A DNA stretch of 64,000 nt, taken from Linepithema humile. Taxonomy: Eukaryota; Arthropoda; Insecta; Hymenoptera; Formicidae. Each line of letters opens with the position of its first letter. Within the stretch, counting starts at the first letter, position 1. Where the stretch lies: contig NC_090128.1 in NCBI RefSeq assembly GCF_040581485.1, forward strand, positions 21,386,431 through 21,450,430. The letters are read 5' to 3'. The position numbers and the translations under genes are program-made. This document shows positions 34,368 to 46,900 of this stretch, in pieces. Under the pieces are notes generated by a model, which searched no databases, was not told the DNA's origin, and worked only from the letters and a program-made list of their open reading frames with translations.

Positions 34368-35912
34368 ATGGATTACAAGAAGTATTACAAGTCAGATTGT
34401 GATGGAACTTATACTTTACATTTCCTCAATACGAACAAATTTAGTCCCGATGAAATAAAGGAAATATTTTCAAAATTTGGAGAAGTTTTAGCTGTTAATG
34501 TTACTTCTACTGAAACTGGATTTAGATTTGTGAAATATAAAACATTAGATGCAGCAAAAAATTGCTTAGATGGCTTGAAGGATAATAATGAAATTACTAT
34601 ATTACCAGAAAAGAAAGATCAATACAAAAGAATGGATAAAAATTCAAGTCAAAAGCAAACAGGCAACACTGACAAACAATCTAATGGAAACTTTATGTAT
34701 AATAAAAAATTCTCAGAAACAAAATTTCAAAAGGAAAGATTAACTTATAACACAAGAACTTCTAATTATGGTAATAAAACTGATGATGCTGACAGTTTTT
34801 TAAATACTACTTTTTCAAATATTGGTTTTTTAAATACTGGTTCTGAAGCAACAAGTCATGGCTATAAATCTAATACATATGAAATTAAAGCAAGTGATAA
34901 ACAAGATGTATTCAAGGAAAAGCATTCATTACCTCAAAAGAGAAGTTTTAATAGCAATTCTTCAAGCAATGGAATAAATTATGAAAGATATTATAAACTA
35001 TTAAAGGATGGGACTTATATGATGCATTTTGTAAACAAAAAGAATTTCAGTGTAGACAAAATGAGAAATATATTTTCAGAATATGGACCAGTATTATCTG
35101 TATCTCCTGGTGGAGATAATAATAGACTTGTATTTGTAAGATATAGAAGTACAGATCATATAATAAGCTGTCTAAACGGTTTACAAAATAATAATCTGAT
35201 AAACATACTACCACACAAAGACAAAATAATTCAAGCAGATCAGAAAGATTTAAATCAACGGCAGATGACAGTGGAAGATTCACATCAAAAGATCCTTGAT
35301 GGAAAACAAGTTAATTCGACATTCACTTCTGAAACGGGAGCTATAAGGAAGCAAGCCCATATTATAAATAATATAAAAACTTCTGATTGGGATAACAGAT
35401 CTAATAACTCTGCAGATATTGATTCTCAAAGTTCTAGGCATAATCATAAATCAAATACAACCAAGTGTGAGAAACCTAGTTCACAGATAGTCAAAACTAA
35501 GTTACATTCTTCAACAAAAATAGAAGGGAATACTCATATAAATAAGAATATGTGTGATAATAAAACATCTATGTTAAATTATGACACAGAAATAATGCAG
35601 AAAGAATTTGTTTGCCCATTACAGTCTAAGGATGCCTCGTCTAAAATCAGAATTATTCCACTCCAAGAAATAATTGTTGCAAACATTCCTGGAGATTATG
35701 ATGTACATTATATTCTACATTTATTTAGAAAATATGATCCAATTTCAGCAACATTTATAAATGTAACTTTTGAAACTAACATACGATATTGTCGCGTTTA
35801 TTTTAAAACTATACAAGATGCAGTAGCTGTTGAAAAAGAATTTGATAATTATGTTTTGTCTGGAAAGAATCTTATTGTTTTAAGAGAATCAAAGTTGACA
35901 GAAGAAAGCTAA
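34368..35912 (+). CDS. Protein with three RRM-like repeats (514 aa), single exon
   Basis: An uninterrupted frame from ATG 34368 to TAA 35910-35912. Three related modules are seen. Residues about 2-90: YKKYYKSDCDGTYTLHF... EIFSKFGEVLAVNV... FVKYKTLDAAKNCL. Residues about 205-290: YERYYKLLKDGTYMMHF... IFSEYGPVLSV... FVRYRST. The C-terminal module (about 430-510): EIIVANIPGDYDVHYILHLF... YCRVYFKTIQDAV. Each has the beta-alpha-beta pattern and an RNP1-like F-V-(K/R)-Y segment of RRM folds, so RNA binding is likely. The linkers are polar and rich in Asn, Ser and Lys. I do not recognise the family; RRM proteins of the germline/piRNA pathway are one possibility but no Tudor domain is seen. A polyadenylation signal AATAAA is at 36115-36120. 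Confidence 0.82.
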   Translation: MDYKKYYKSDCDGTYTLHFLNTNKFSPDEIKEIFSKFGEVLAVNVTSTETGFRFVKYKTLDAAKNCLDGLKDNNEITILPEKKDQYKRMDKNSSQKQTGNTDKQSNGNFMYNKKFSETKFQKERLTYNTRTSNYGNKTDDADSFLNTTFSNIGFLNTGSEATSHGYKSNTYEIKASDKQDVFKEKHSLPQKRSFNSNSSSNGINYERYYKLLKDGTYMMHFVNKKNFSVDKMRNIFSEYGPVLSVSPGGDNNRLVFVRYRSTDHIISCLNGLQNNNLINILPHKDKIIQADQKDLNQRQMTVEDSHQKILDGKQVNSTFTSETGAIRKQAHIINNIKTSDWDNRSNNSADIDSQSSRHNHKSNTTKCEKPSSQIVKTKLHSSTKIEGNTHINKNMCDNKTSMLNYDTEIMQKEFVCPLQSKDASSKIRIIPLQEIIVANIPGDYDVHYILHLFRKYDPISATFINVTFETNIRYCRVYFKTIQDAVAVEKEFDNYVLSGKNLIVLRESKLTEES

Positions 35913-36114
35913 AGCTTTTCCTACCATTTAGTAACAAAATGCACTATATTTAGTAGATATTATATTGAACACATCACAATTTTTTATAAGAATTTGTTTT
36001 TTTTTATTAATTTGGGTATTGTATTTATATTTTGGATATTGTATTTTGATGTGTCACATTTTTAATCTATATACTTGAAAAATTTATATCAGAAATAAAT
36101 GTGAATATAAAAAC

Positions 36115-36120
36115 AATAAA
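36115..36120 (+). terminator. Polyadenylation signal of the RRM-repeat gene
   Basis: Canonical AATAAA about 200 bp after the stop codon, followed by a T-rich stretch. Confidence 0.6.
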
Positions 36121-36970
36121 ATTTATTCTTTATTTACGATGTTGGTAATAATTATAGAAATTTTTGTACAATTTTTAAATGTATCTTACAATGTTTTTAC
36201 TTGTTTGCTAAAGCAAATATTAAATTTTATTGTCTGTAATCATATATAATAAGAGTAATTTGAAGAGAAAACTTATTGTATATTATCTCTATAATTATTT
36301 ATCAACAACAGTATTAATAATAGTTAAAAATTTGCTTACTATAAATTTGAAGTTTTAGCAAACAATAAATACATAAAGATATTTTTCACGCTGACGCTGA
36401 ATTGCGCTCAATTCAACTTCAACATTAAAAGATATGTGACCAAAAACTACTGCAACAGTTTATTTTTATACCTTACGTGTACACATACACCTTAAATGTA
36501 CCAATATATTCAAAGTCAAAGAAATAAAAAATTAAATTAAAGAGATATACACAAATATTTTGCTTTTTTATTAATGATATAAAATAAAAATGTTATTTAA
36601 AATATTTTATATTTTTTCAATTCTTAATAAAATATAAAAAAGTATAGAAATATAGAGATATGTAAAAAACAATAGAGAAAGAAAGATAACACACATTAAT
36701 CTTCAATTTTGCATTTAAATAGTAAACAAATGTAATTTATCAGGAAGTAAAATGTATAACAATAATATATACTATTACTTTTATCATTTTTTAATAAGAA
36801 TAATAGATTAGTATGGACAGCATCTGTATTGTTCTGATTTTATCATAAGTTTTATTTATCAGCTTGCAAATATAATGACGATCGATTAGTGGGGAAGCTA
36901 GGTAACATAACCTTAGAGTAGAGTAGAGTAGAGGTATTTACATTTTGAATACACGTGAGTTCTGAACAAG
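36121..36970 (+). promoter_or_regulatory. Intergenic spacer and Surf6 upstream region
   Basis: AT-rich DNA between the RRM gene and Surf6. A short (AGAGT)n run lies at 36914-36932, just before the Surf6 start codon. No ORF or structured element was recognised. Confidence 0.4.
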
Positions 36971-38558
36971 ATGCAATTAACGATGTTAAAAAAGTTCGAT
37001 AAGAAGGCAGTACACCAAATGCTTATAACAGAGGATAAATTCATTTCGGATATATTCTCCGTAATGCCTTTACCTATGCGCGAATTAGGTAAGAAATATT
37101 TTTAAAATTATATGGTATAACCTCAAAATAATATAATCTCAAGAATTTGAATTATTTTATTTTTATAATAAGTATATATAAATTGATATTTGTTATGTTT
37201 TAATTTAGAGCAGCGAAATTGTTCATCTATGACAAAGGAACAGACAACAAAAAAAGGTTAATGTTTTTCGATTTATTTGATAAAAATATGATAATTGTAT
37301 AAAATATAAATTTTTCCACTGATTTTAATGAAATAATATCTGTATGTGGCTGTGTATATATGTATATATATTAGTAAATATAATATAGAAATAATAATTC
37401 AAGTTACTGTAATAATAGTACATTTCATCTAAATCGGTGAAATAGTTTGTATTTATATGTTTACTGAAAGAGAAATATTTTTCTAGAAGCTGAATTGCTA
37501 ATCTTGTTTTTTTATTACAGTCAAGGTTTTTACAGTGCCAGGTAGAAAAACAAAAAGAGCACAGACTTTTGAAAAGTTGCATGCAAAGTTAGAGGAATTA
37601 AAGAGTGTAAAAAAGTTGGATTATAAACAGAAACTTCTTAAAAAAAGTTTAAAAACCAGAATCAAGAAAAAATCAAAAAGAGAAGAACGTTTGCTACAGA
37701 AGAAGCTTGCTAGGACAGAACAAAATGCAGCTAGTAGTAGTAAAATAAAAACTGACAATGAGGAAATACCGAAAGTTCCAAAACCAAAACCAGTATTCAA
37801 TTCAGAAGGTAAAATGGTATTTAGTAAGTTTGACTTCTCTGAAATTGGTATAAAAAAGAAGTTACCTAAAAATGAAAATGATCCTAGAAAAATTTTACAA
37901 CAACTACAACAAAAAAAAGAAAAATTGAAGCAATTAGAAGAATTTGGTGAGAAAGAAAAAGCTGAGGATATTAAAGAAAAAGATGCATGGAAATCTGCAT
38001 TGGCAAAAGCAAGTGGTGAAAAAGTATGTGCTTTAAGCATATTTATGTGACAAACTATTTTTTTAATATAGGGATACGAAACAAAAAGAGCACACTTTTG
38101 AAAAGTTGCATGCAAAGTTAGAGGAATTAAAAAGTGTAAAAAAGTTGGATGTGTCAACAAAATATAACTTAATTTTCTTAATATTTTTATTATTATAAAT
38201 GTATTGTTAGATTTTGTATTAACTAATTTGTTTGAATAAATTATAATTTACTATGGATTGTAAATTTGACATTGTTACAAGTGTTTTTACACATTAATTT
38301 GTTCCACATTTTTAATGCATTTATATTTGACAGGTTAAAGATGATCCAGAATTGCTAAAGCGCACTATAAAACGGAATGAACAGAAAAAGAAGCATAGTG
38401 CAAAGAAATGGAATTCCAGGATTGAGAATGTACAAAAATCTATTCAAGAAAGACAAGAAAAACGACAAGAAAATATTATGAAGAGAAAAAAAGAAAAGAA
38501 AGTAAATAAATTGAAGAAAGCAGCGAAGAAAGGACGCGGATTTATATCCGGATTTTAA
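36971..38558 (+). CDS. Surf6: Surf6-like nucleolar protein (297 aa, four coding exons)
   Basis: Exons 36971-37088, 37209-37256, 37521-38023 and 38334-38558, all with GT/AG borders and matching phases (1, 1, 0). Total 894 bases including the stop. The protein is strongly basic and helical. The middle contains GKMVFSKFDFSEIG and a Lys/Glu-rich coiled coil. The last exon gives KHSAKKWNSRIENVQKSI, RQEKRQENI and a Lys-rich tail KKAAKKGRGFISGF, the conserved C-terminal SURF6 region. Family members are nucleolar and act in rRNA processing and ribosome assembly. The N-terminal exons are short and less certain than the last two. Intron 3 contains a partial copy of exon 3 (38079-38150). Confidence 0.85.
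38079..38150 (+). repeat. Partial duplicate of Surf6 exon 3 inside intron 3
   Basis: 72 bases match 37548-37621 of exon 3 (AAACAAAAAGAGCACA...GTGTAAAAAAGTTGGAT). There is a 2-bp deletion (CACAGACT to CACACT) and very few substitutions. An acceptor-like TTTTTTTAATATAG precedes it. The deletion shifts the frame, so inclusion would break the protein. Confidence 0.85.
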
Positions 38559-39439
38559 TTATTAATTATTTACATAACTATTCTCTGTAATAATTTCATG
38601 TTGGGAGAATGAATGTGTTTCTACTTACAGATATGTTGTAACTTTTATTTGTATACACATGGGTAAAAGTGCCAAAAAATTTTGTTCAGATAACATGCGT
38701 GAAAAACTGATGTTATTTTCATATAACATGGATGCATAAAATCCATTTTTAGTTTAAATTTATGAAGTATAGTTTTTGCAAATCTCATACGTTTACTACG
38801 CATATTTACTTAAAATGCACTTTATTCATAGATTTGGGATAGACAAATAAAATTAAGTACCTAACTTGTATTGATATAATTGTTAACATATAAGGAGAAT
38901 GAGTTGGATATTCAGAAAGGTTTATATTAAACGAGATTATCTGTGTACTATCCACTTATGTGTAATATACAGTGACAAATAATATACTTTATTCATGTAA
39001 GTCTGCTTCCATTTGTACATTAACAAATCTGTATTTACACTGACGCGTTCATATTGTAGACCAGCTACTTTTCACAGCTATTGTGTACGTTTTAGATTAC
39101 AACCATTATGTAAAAAGCCGTACTCGCAAATGTCGCAAGCAAATAATAAGTAGTATAAAATTTCATGTGTTGCAATACCTTGTTCTGAATACAAGGATTA
39201 TACGATGCTTTAAACATCGTTTTATTGTAAAGTTTCTTTTATTTGTCACATCTCTCGACATATAAGTGTGTTATATGTTTTCTATTTCACGCGATATGGT
39301 AATATTTAAGTAAATTGTTCAGTTTTTTTCTCCAATAAGCTTTACGAAAGCATTCATTTTCAGAAAGACCGATCGGTCAGTAAATGATTGGCAGATCTAG
39401 GACGAGAGCTTCGATATAGCCGCCGTCTTCCACCTCCTG
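38559..39439. other. Tail-to-tail intergenic spacer
   Basis: 3' flank of Surf6 (plus) and of the membrane protein gene (minus). AT-rich, with AATAAA-type words near 38847 on the plus strand. No other gene is supported. Confidence 0.45.
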
Positions 39440-40908
39440 CTAGGTATCTCCCAATGCTGCGGAGACTGCATTAGCGTGCGTCAAAGCAGTCCATAATGGA
39501 CTGTGATCTACAGGCAACGGCACCGCCAAAGATTTTGATGGTCGCGGGGACCTGTAAAAACAAAAAAATAACTTTCAATTTATAAGTTATATTAACATAT
39601 TATGGAAATGCTAAACTTCTCACATATGTTTTAATATATTTTAATAGAAGTTAAATAGTAACTTATTATATGAGAGAGAAGAGGACACTGAATTTAATTT
39701 TTTTTGTTAGAAAAGCGAGAAAAAAAAGATGCACTTTTGCATAGTGCTTTTATTTTTTTCAGTTTTTTATTCATGGTTTTTTTTGCAGAATCTTTCAAAA
39801 ATTAACAAATAGCTTTGTTATGAATTATCTCTCAATTAAAATAAAATATAAAAATGTTCTAGGTGAGATATTTAATTTATTAGATTTATACAATTATGAA
39901 TCGCGTGGTAATAAGAAATCACTCTGTATATTTTTGAAATAATTTGCGACAGTGTAAGAGGCAGGAATTGTAACTGAATTTTATTTAATGTTAGTTACAA
40001 TTGCCACGCCAGTCAGCGCGCTTCTCGCGCACGAATCTATACACTTGGATAAATTCAAGTTATTCGTGGAGTAGAGGATACACTTTTGTGTGACGCTCAG
40101 GATCTTCGGCGGTCTTTTATCCATTCGTACGTATTTTTTCCACAAAATATCAAATTTGATTGCGTTATGATTGCCATTAATTAGTGAACAGCTTGATTTT
40201 TGGTTAGAATAACAAATTATGAATCATTTAATCCGTGAATCGGAGATTGTAAAGTTGTTAACCACATCAGGTATCATTTGATCGAGGCAATTGATTTCAG
40301 TATAAAAATTTCATAAGTTATTTATTTTATTAAGATATATATACTTTTGTTAATAATATCGATTCAAAATTAATTAGAAACTTATCGCACGGAGCATGAA
40401 TGAGAAATAAGAAGTCATCTCGTATATTTTCGATACAATTTGTGACGACGGAAGATAGAGAAAAGTTTAACACTATTATGTGATGTTGGTAGCGATTTGT
40501 CGCCCAATCAGCACGCTTTTTGCGTATGAACTTGCACGTACTTGCACAAATTTATTTTGTTGGCAGAAGTGGAAAGAAAAATACACTTTTGTGTAACGTT
40601 TGTAGTTTTTCGCGGTCTTTCATCGAATTTTACGCGTTCTTTTCGGAAAATATCAAGTCTGCTCGCGTTGTTGTTCTTACTAATTAGTTCAATTAGCAGT
40701 TCCACTTTCATTAGTATAACAAACTTATGAAGTCGTTAATCCACCCAGCTCCGTAACTCGATTTACTTTTCGATCGTAATGATTTTTGTCGACACGAAGG
40801 TACATGAATTGTATATTTTCATAGAATAAGAATTTATGGAGGGGGGGGGGGGGAGGAGGTAATTCTAACTTTTTGCTGTTATTACCTCGACGGTGCTAAA
40901 ACTGGATG
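39440..40908 (-). CDS. Possible readthrough extension or alternative 3' end of the membrane protein gene
   Basis: After the UAG at 40911-40909, exon 3 continues to a donor GTCGAG|GTAATA (exon end 40886). The next acceptor, TTTTTACAG, opens an exon at 39551. The phases agree (2 into 2). The joined frame after the stop starts HPVLAPSR, continues SPRPSKSLAVPLPVDHSPLW, then TALTHANAVSAALGDT, and ends at TAG 39442-39440, 44 codons in all. The codon choice and Pro/Ser/Ala-rich composition look like protein. This could be stop-codon readthrough, or a 3' UTR intron with chance openness, or the UAG may be avoided by an unseen splice. The ordinary termination product would be the short form. Confidence 0.45.
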
Positions 40909-43900
40909 CTAATCTGGACTACTCAATTCCAGGGCGGTACTCTGTTCGGGATCCGACCGTTCCTCGACGACGGTGTCCAGCTCCAAAGATGGGAAAGCTC
41001 GAGACCCTCGATCGCTTCTCAAGGATACAGTACGTGCCGGACGATCTATGCCAGCTGTACGACACAAATGTGAGTTGCATTTTAAGAATAATAATAATTT
41101 TATTAAATTTTATTTAAATATCGTCGTATTGTTTTCGAAAATTTCACAATGTAATATATGTGAATATAACATTATATGCATAATGCGTATTCTAATCAAG
41201 AACATGATTCCGGGATTAAGCGAAGATTAATAACGGTGCAAATATGTTTTTTGAATGCAATGTTGAATGCAAACTAAAACATTCTCTTCTTTTTGCTCGC
41301 CTTGTTTGCTACGTTTGCAACTATGTAATAAAATTCCGAGAAAATCAATTAGCAGAAGTTTAATCTTGCCAATATGTTTATCGACAAACTTTTAACGTTG
41401 CAATTTTCTATTTAAATCAACCTGAAGAATCTAAGATTCCTGTACTAAGCTAATTTATGCAAACAAATCATGCAAATTTAATATAGGTTTTTAAATCTTT
41501 CTTTCTGTGAAAACAAATAATTAAAAGAACGTAGTGTTAAACAAATTTTTACAAAATAGAAACGAAAATAACGAAATTTCCTATGTAATATGTCTAGTCA
41601 TTCATTTAAATATTTTTAGTATCAATTAGTAACGGTTCTAAATAGACATGCGTGAACTTGCATCTTATTAGCATTCTTGCACAAATTTAATTATGATCTA
41701 ATTTGATTTTCATTAAATTCTACGGCATGATGCGACAAGTTACGAATGTTTACGCTGGTAAATTAGATAAAAAACATATGAAATGACAAAAATAACAAAA
41801 ATTGCTAATTTTTCATTAGATATTATATATCCGGATAAATATATAGTGACCAAATTATGGCTATAAGTATGTCATATTTTACCTAAATCCTCTCTCGATG
41901 CTGTGCTTGCCAACAACAAATTAACCTTTCAGTGCGGATTAACTTTGTCCGATAAAATTTCATTCTAAAAATACACGTATTGTTTAATGGGTTTTATACG
42001 AAATAAAAGTTATTTGCAACGAATAAATTTAGATAGCAAATTCATGTATATACTAGGCGAAATTTCATTTTCTTCAGAGATAATTAGGGAGCTCTTTATT
42101 AAAATAATTAGATAATAACTGCAACGAATTTAATAGAGTTGAACGTTTGTACATTCTGCTTATGTAATATTTTATAATGCTCCTATCTTTTTACCGGTCT
42201 ACGGACAATTTTTGACTTTTAGGAGACAGATAAATTTCGTATTTTGATTACTGTATTTCAATTAAACAGTAATCGAAAATGACTACCTATAGACTAGATT
42301 GTCGTAAATTAGGCACTCTTGTAACAATCAAAGCAAATATAATGTTTTATGTGGTCTACGTGAGGATATAAGAAAATCGGCTTTAATAATAGAAACATTT
42401 TTTAGAATTGGCTATAGAAAATTTAATATTCTCTAGCCTTTTGGCATTGAAATGTCTATTATTATATGTATTATATATATTTTAAATTACATAAAATTAT
42501 TCATAAAATATATGTGATATTAAACCGACTTTTTTTGTCGGCTACACGGAGAAAATTTTATATCAAAAATTACTATGTACAGCAGTAACCGCGGACCATA
42601 AAGCCGCGGACCGAAAATTTTTACTATTTTTCACGTATGAAAAATATAGTAAAAATTTTTATAATTTCTTCATGGTCCGCGGCTACTGCCGTACATAGTA
42701 ATTTTTGATATAAAATTTTCTCTGGTTATAGATCACACTGTCTTATCGTTAGTAGTATGTGCAAAAAATAAATCCGTCTTTTATCAGCCGAGTGCATTGC
42801 GTCATCTTTTCAATTTTTTTCTATTATAGCTAAAATGCTACAATAAACTGCATTTTACATTTATTTTAAATTTCGTGTTGTGCAATAAATTATTTATTTT
42901 TTATTAGACATCGTACATATTAAAATAATTTCTTTAAATGATAACAGTATCATATAACAATGTATTATTATTATTTTTATGTTTTTATTCGTAGAATTCT
43001 AGATATAGTTAAATTGAATTCATAAAATATACAAATTTGTCAGTTTTATAAATTTTGAAATTATTATTATATTACGGATTCATCCTTCCATCGTATTATA
43101 CGTCGATGCAATATTTTATTATTTGCTTTTATTTATACGTTTTGGAGATATCTAATAACGTATCGTTATTGCAAAATACATTATCAATATCCATCGTCGT
43201 TTTATTAATTATCTTGCTGAGTATCGCGCTGAATAAATATTGTCAGTTAATTAAAGTCCAGGTAAAAAAATTTAATATTTTCTAGCTTTTTGGTTTTAAA
43301 ATGTCTATTATTATATATATTATATATAATAATTTAAATTACATAAAATTATTCATAAAATATATATGTATATAATTTCATATAAAATATATATAAATAT
43401 ATGTGTGATATTATGCATTGCTTCATGGAGGCAATTTAGAATGACGATAATGCAAATTTGCTCATCGGGTTACACGATCGTTTATCAATGCTTTCACAAG
43501 TAATATGTAAATAGATGATATTATTGCTTGTATTAGCAATACGAATTTTTTTGAAATAATGCTCATTGCCATATTTCAACTGCATCTTGTCGCTCTCTCC
43601 AAATAAAAAGTGTTTGATACTGGATAACAAAAACTTTTGCGACGTAAAGCGAATTTTAAATTCAGTAGAGATGGAGAGATAATAACGCGGTAATCCTCGA
43701 TGCTTATTTCCTACCACGCGGAAATGCACATACACACATAAAATCGCGCTCACCAGATAAAATGTTGCGATATGATTATAAGAGAAATAGCGCTCCAGGA
43801 CATTATATTTTGTACATCGCGTTACTCTCCGTAAAATTATCAAAGTCGATAAGGTATAATTTTTGATATTACTATTGTGACAAATCCGGTTTGTTGTGAT

Positions 43901-46900
43901 ATCGTAAATTATGACTTTCCGGATAAGAAGTATTTATTTCCGCGTACAAAATCTGTGTAGTAGTGTTCACGGTCTTTGTGATTTCCTGATTTATTTGTAG
44001 AAAAGTGTTGATAGCAGTTAAAACTTTATACATTTACATCACATTTAAAAAGAATATTTTACATTTTCCATATACGCGATCTTTTTCGCGTAAAGTGTGG
44101 ATTATTTTAGTAAAAAGAATGAATCTAACAAAGAGAATTTGTCGAGTATGTACCTGCAAATAGAAGTAATCGACCATTCAACGCGTGTCCGTTAGTTTCA
44201 AGCTAAAAATATCTGTCGCTAGTGCATGAACATTGATGTGAGTTCAAATATTCAAGCCAGGATTCAATCTGCTTTAGAGCCTCTTCCGTTCTCTTTATGT
44301 TTATTCCAATGGCCGCCTACACACACGATCGGATATATCTACACTCACCCGAAAAAAAAGCGGTACACTGAAAATGTGGGAAAAATTCATCAAATTTCAA
44401 CTGACGATAACTTCGTAAATAATAAAGATAGAAAGTTCTATAAAATATGGAAATGAAGCTAAAAATCTCTACTTTAAGAATCAATTTATTTCAATGTTGC
44501 AAAATAAATTTATTGAAAATGGCGGATGACAAAGCGCGAGCATGCAAAATTGAAAAATAATGGTTCGAGTTTGCGACGGTGCACGGTATAAACAAAAAAT
44601 TGTAGCTTATTGGGATCAAAAGCGTACGAAAGTACAGAGTCTCCTCTTTAAAATGCTTTTTTATGCATCTCGATACGATGATTTTTCGCCGAGAGATTCG
44701 CATTTGAAGAAAAAAGGCAGATTCTTACTTCAAATGCGAATCTCTCAGCGAAAAATCATCGTATCGAGATGCATAAAAAAGCATTTTAAAGAGGAGACTC
44801 TGTACTTTCGTACGCTTTTGATCCCAATAAGCTACAATTTTTTGTTTATACCGTGCACCGTCGCAAACTCGAACCATTATTTTTCAATCAATTGTTTTGC
44901 ATCCGAAGGAGATGTCTGCAGATCTTTTGTGATTTCTTCGCCCTGACTTTTTGTTTATGCTCGACCGCACATTGCGAGAAGAGTGCTTGATTTCTCTTGA
45001 TCTTTTTCTTTCGAGACGCGTTACTTATTCGTACGACTTCGTCAAAGTAAACAATAATTAATCTTTTCGCATTGAAATTATTGGTCAATTATGGCGACGA
45101 TAAGTCCTGAAAAAGCTGCTCAAGTTGTAGCGTTAATTGAAGATGGGAGAAGTCGAAGGTACGTTGCTGAGGCACTTGATTTATCAGTGTCAATCGTGCA
45201 ACGTGCTTATGCTAGGTACTTGGAGACTAATTCTGTCCAAAGAAGACCTGGTTCGGGACGTCCTCGTACGAATGAAAACGATGACCGATTTATTGTTTTA
45301 AATTCATTAAGAGACAGACATCGAACGGCTGTTCAAATTCGAAACAATTTAAGAGATGTCCGCGAATGTAATGTATCCGTTGACACTATTCGAAACAGAT
45401 TAGCGGAACACGGTCTTTTTCCGCGCAGGCCAGCAAATGTACCTTCGCTTATGCGTCGCCATCGCGTAACTCGACTCAATTTTGCTGTCGAGCATGCAGG
45501 CTGGACATATGCAGAATGGAGTACCGTTCTTTTTAGCGACGAATCTCGTTTTTGTCTGTATTCTTCAGACGGACGAGAACGAGTATACCGTCGCGTTGGA
45601 GAACGATTTGCAGACTGTACTGTAAGTGAGAGGCCTAGAAGTAAGAATCTGCCTTTTTCTTCAAATGCGAATCTCTCGGCGAAAAATCATCGTATCGAGA
45701 TGCATAAAAAAGCATTTTAAAGAGGAGACTCTGTACTTTCGTACGCTTTTGATCCCAATAAGCTACAATTTTTTGTTTATACCGTGCACCGTCGCAAACT
45801 CGAACCATTATTTTTCAATTTTGCATGCTCGCGCTTTGTCATCCGCCATTTTCAATAAATTTATTTTGCAACATTGAAATAAATTGATTCTTAAAGTAGA
45901 GATTTTTAGCTTCATTTCCATATTTTATAGAACTTTCTATCTTTATTATTTACGAAGTTATCGTCAGTTGAAATTTGATGAATTTTTCCCACATTTTCAG
46001 TGTACCGCTTTTTTTTCGGGTGAGTGTATATATGTGTCCATTTGCGCGTTCTCGCGGGTGAGTACCTACGTATGCGTATGTACGCGTGCAGTCAATTGGG
46101 AAGCCGAGGGAAAAAAATATGGAGAGAGAAAACAATGTGCCGTTATTGAAACGAAAAAATTGGAGCGTACGCTGTTGCATTTCATTTCCTGTCCTCTCTA
46201 CAAATATGATTTAAATTTATGACGCCTTGAAATTTATAACAGCAAATACATCACGCCGTAATTGAAAATGTATACAGTTCTTTTTTTCGCAGAACGTTTT
46301 AGAATTTACATACCAAGATACCGGCTAAGAGACAATATATTATTATATACATATTCAAATTCTATATATTTGAATATAATATATACGATATTTATAAAAC
46401 TTTAAAAAAACTGAAAAGTTTTGTTAATATCTAAAAATCCTTATACGTACTTAATGATTTTTCCATAGTTGGTTTGTGTATTTTAATTGATCAATTAGTA
46501 ATACTTTTTTAATTTTACGCGAATGATTTAGTTTCTATTTATACAGCGAATATCTGGCTTGCTAGCGCGCGTGTCCTAGTTTCACTTTTTAACTCAGTGG
46601 GTACTCACCCAGACGATGAACTGGGCTGAAACGGACGAGGCTCAATGCGCCATGATCCAAATCGCAATTTCTTCGCCGGGCTCGCTCCCTGGCAAGTTTC
46701 GCTCTTCTTCGTAGGCAGCAAATTACCATTAACGCTAGCAATGGAAACCCCAGAATGCAGGACACGATGGGTATGATTATGCTTTCCGGCGTCACTAAAA
46801 GACGCAAACGCAATTTAATCGTGCGTTACTATTTTATAAACCGGTTAATTCCGCTCTATTATTATTGTGTGTAATAATAATAGAGCAGAATTCTTCGCAA

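Noticed and set aside
40989..41069. Plus-strand 27-codon exon MGKLETLDRFSRIQYVPDDL... before a GTGAGT donor
   Set aside because: It overlaps the minus-strand third exon of the membrane gene, whose phases agree with both neighbours. The plus frame has no partner exon, so it is more likely a shadow.
44560..44946. 128-residue ORF and its mirror ORFs at 3826-4280 and 45626-45877
   Set aside because: They are read through the inverted arms of the Tc1-like elements and repeat with the arms; no transposase motif is present.
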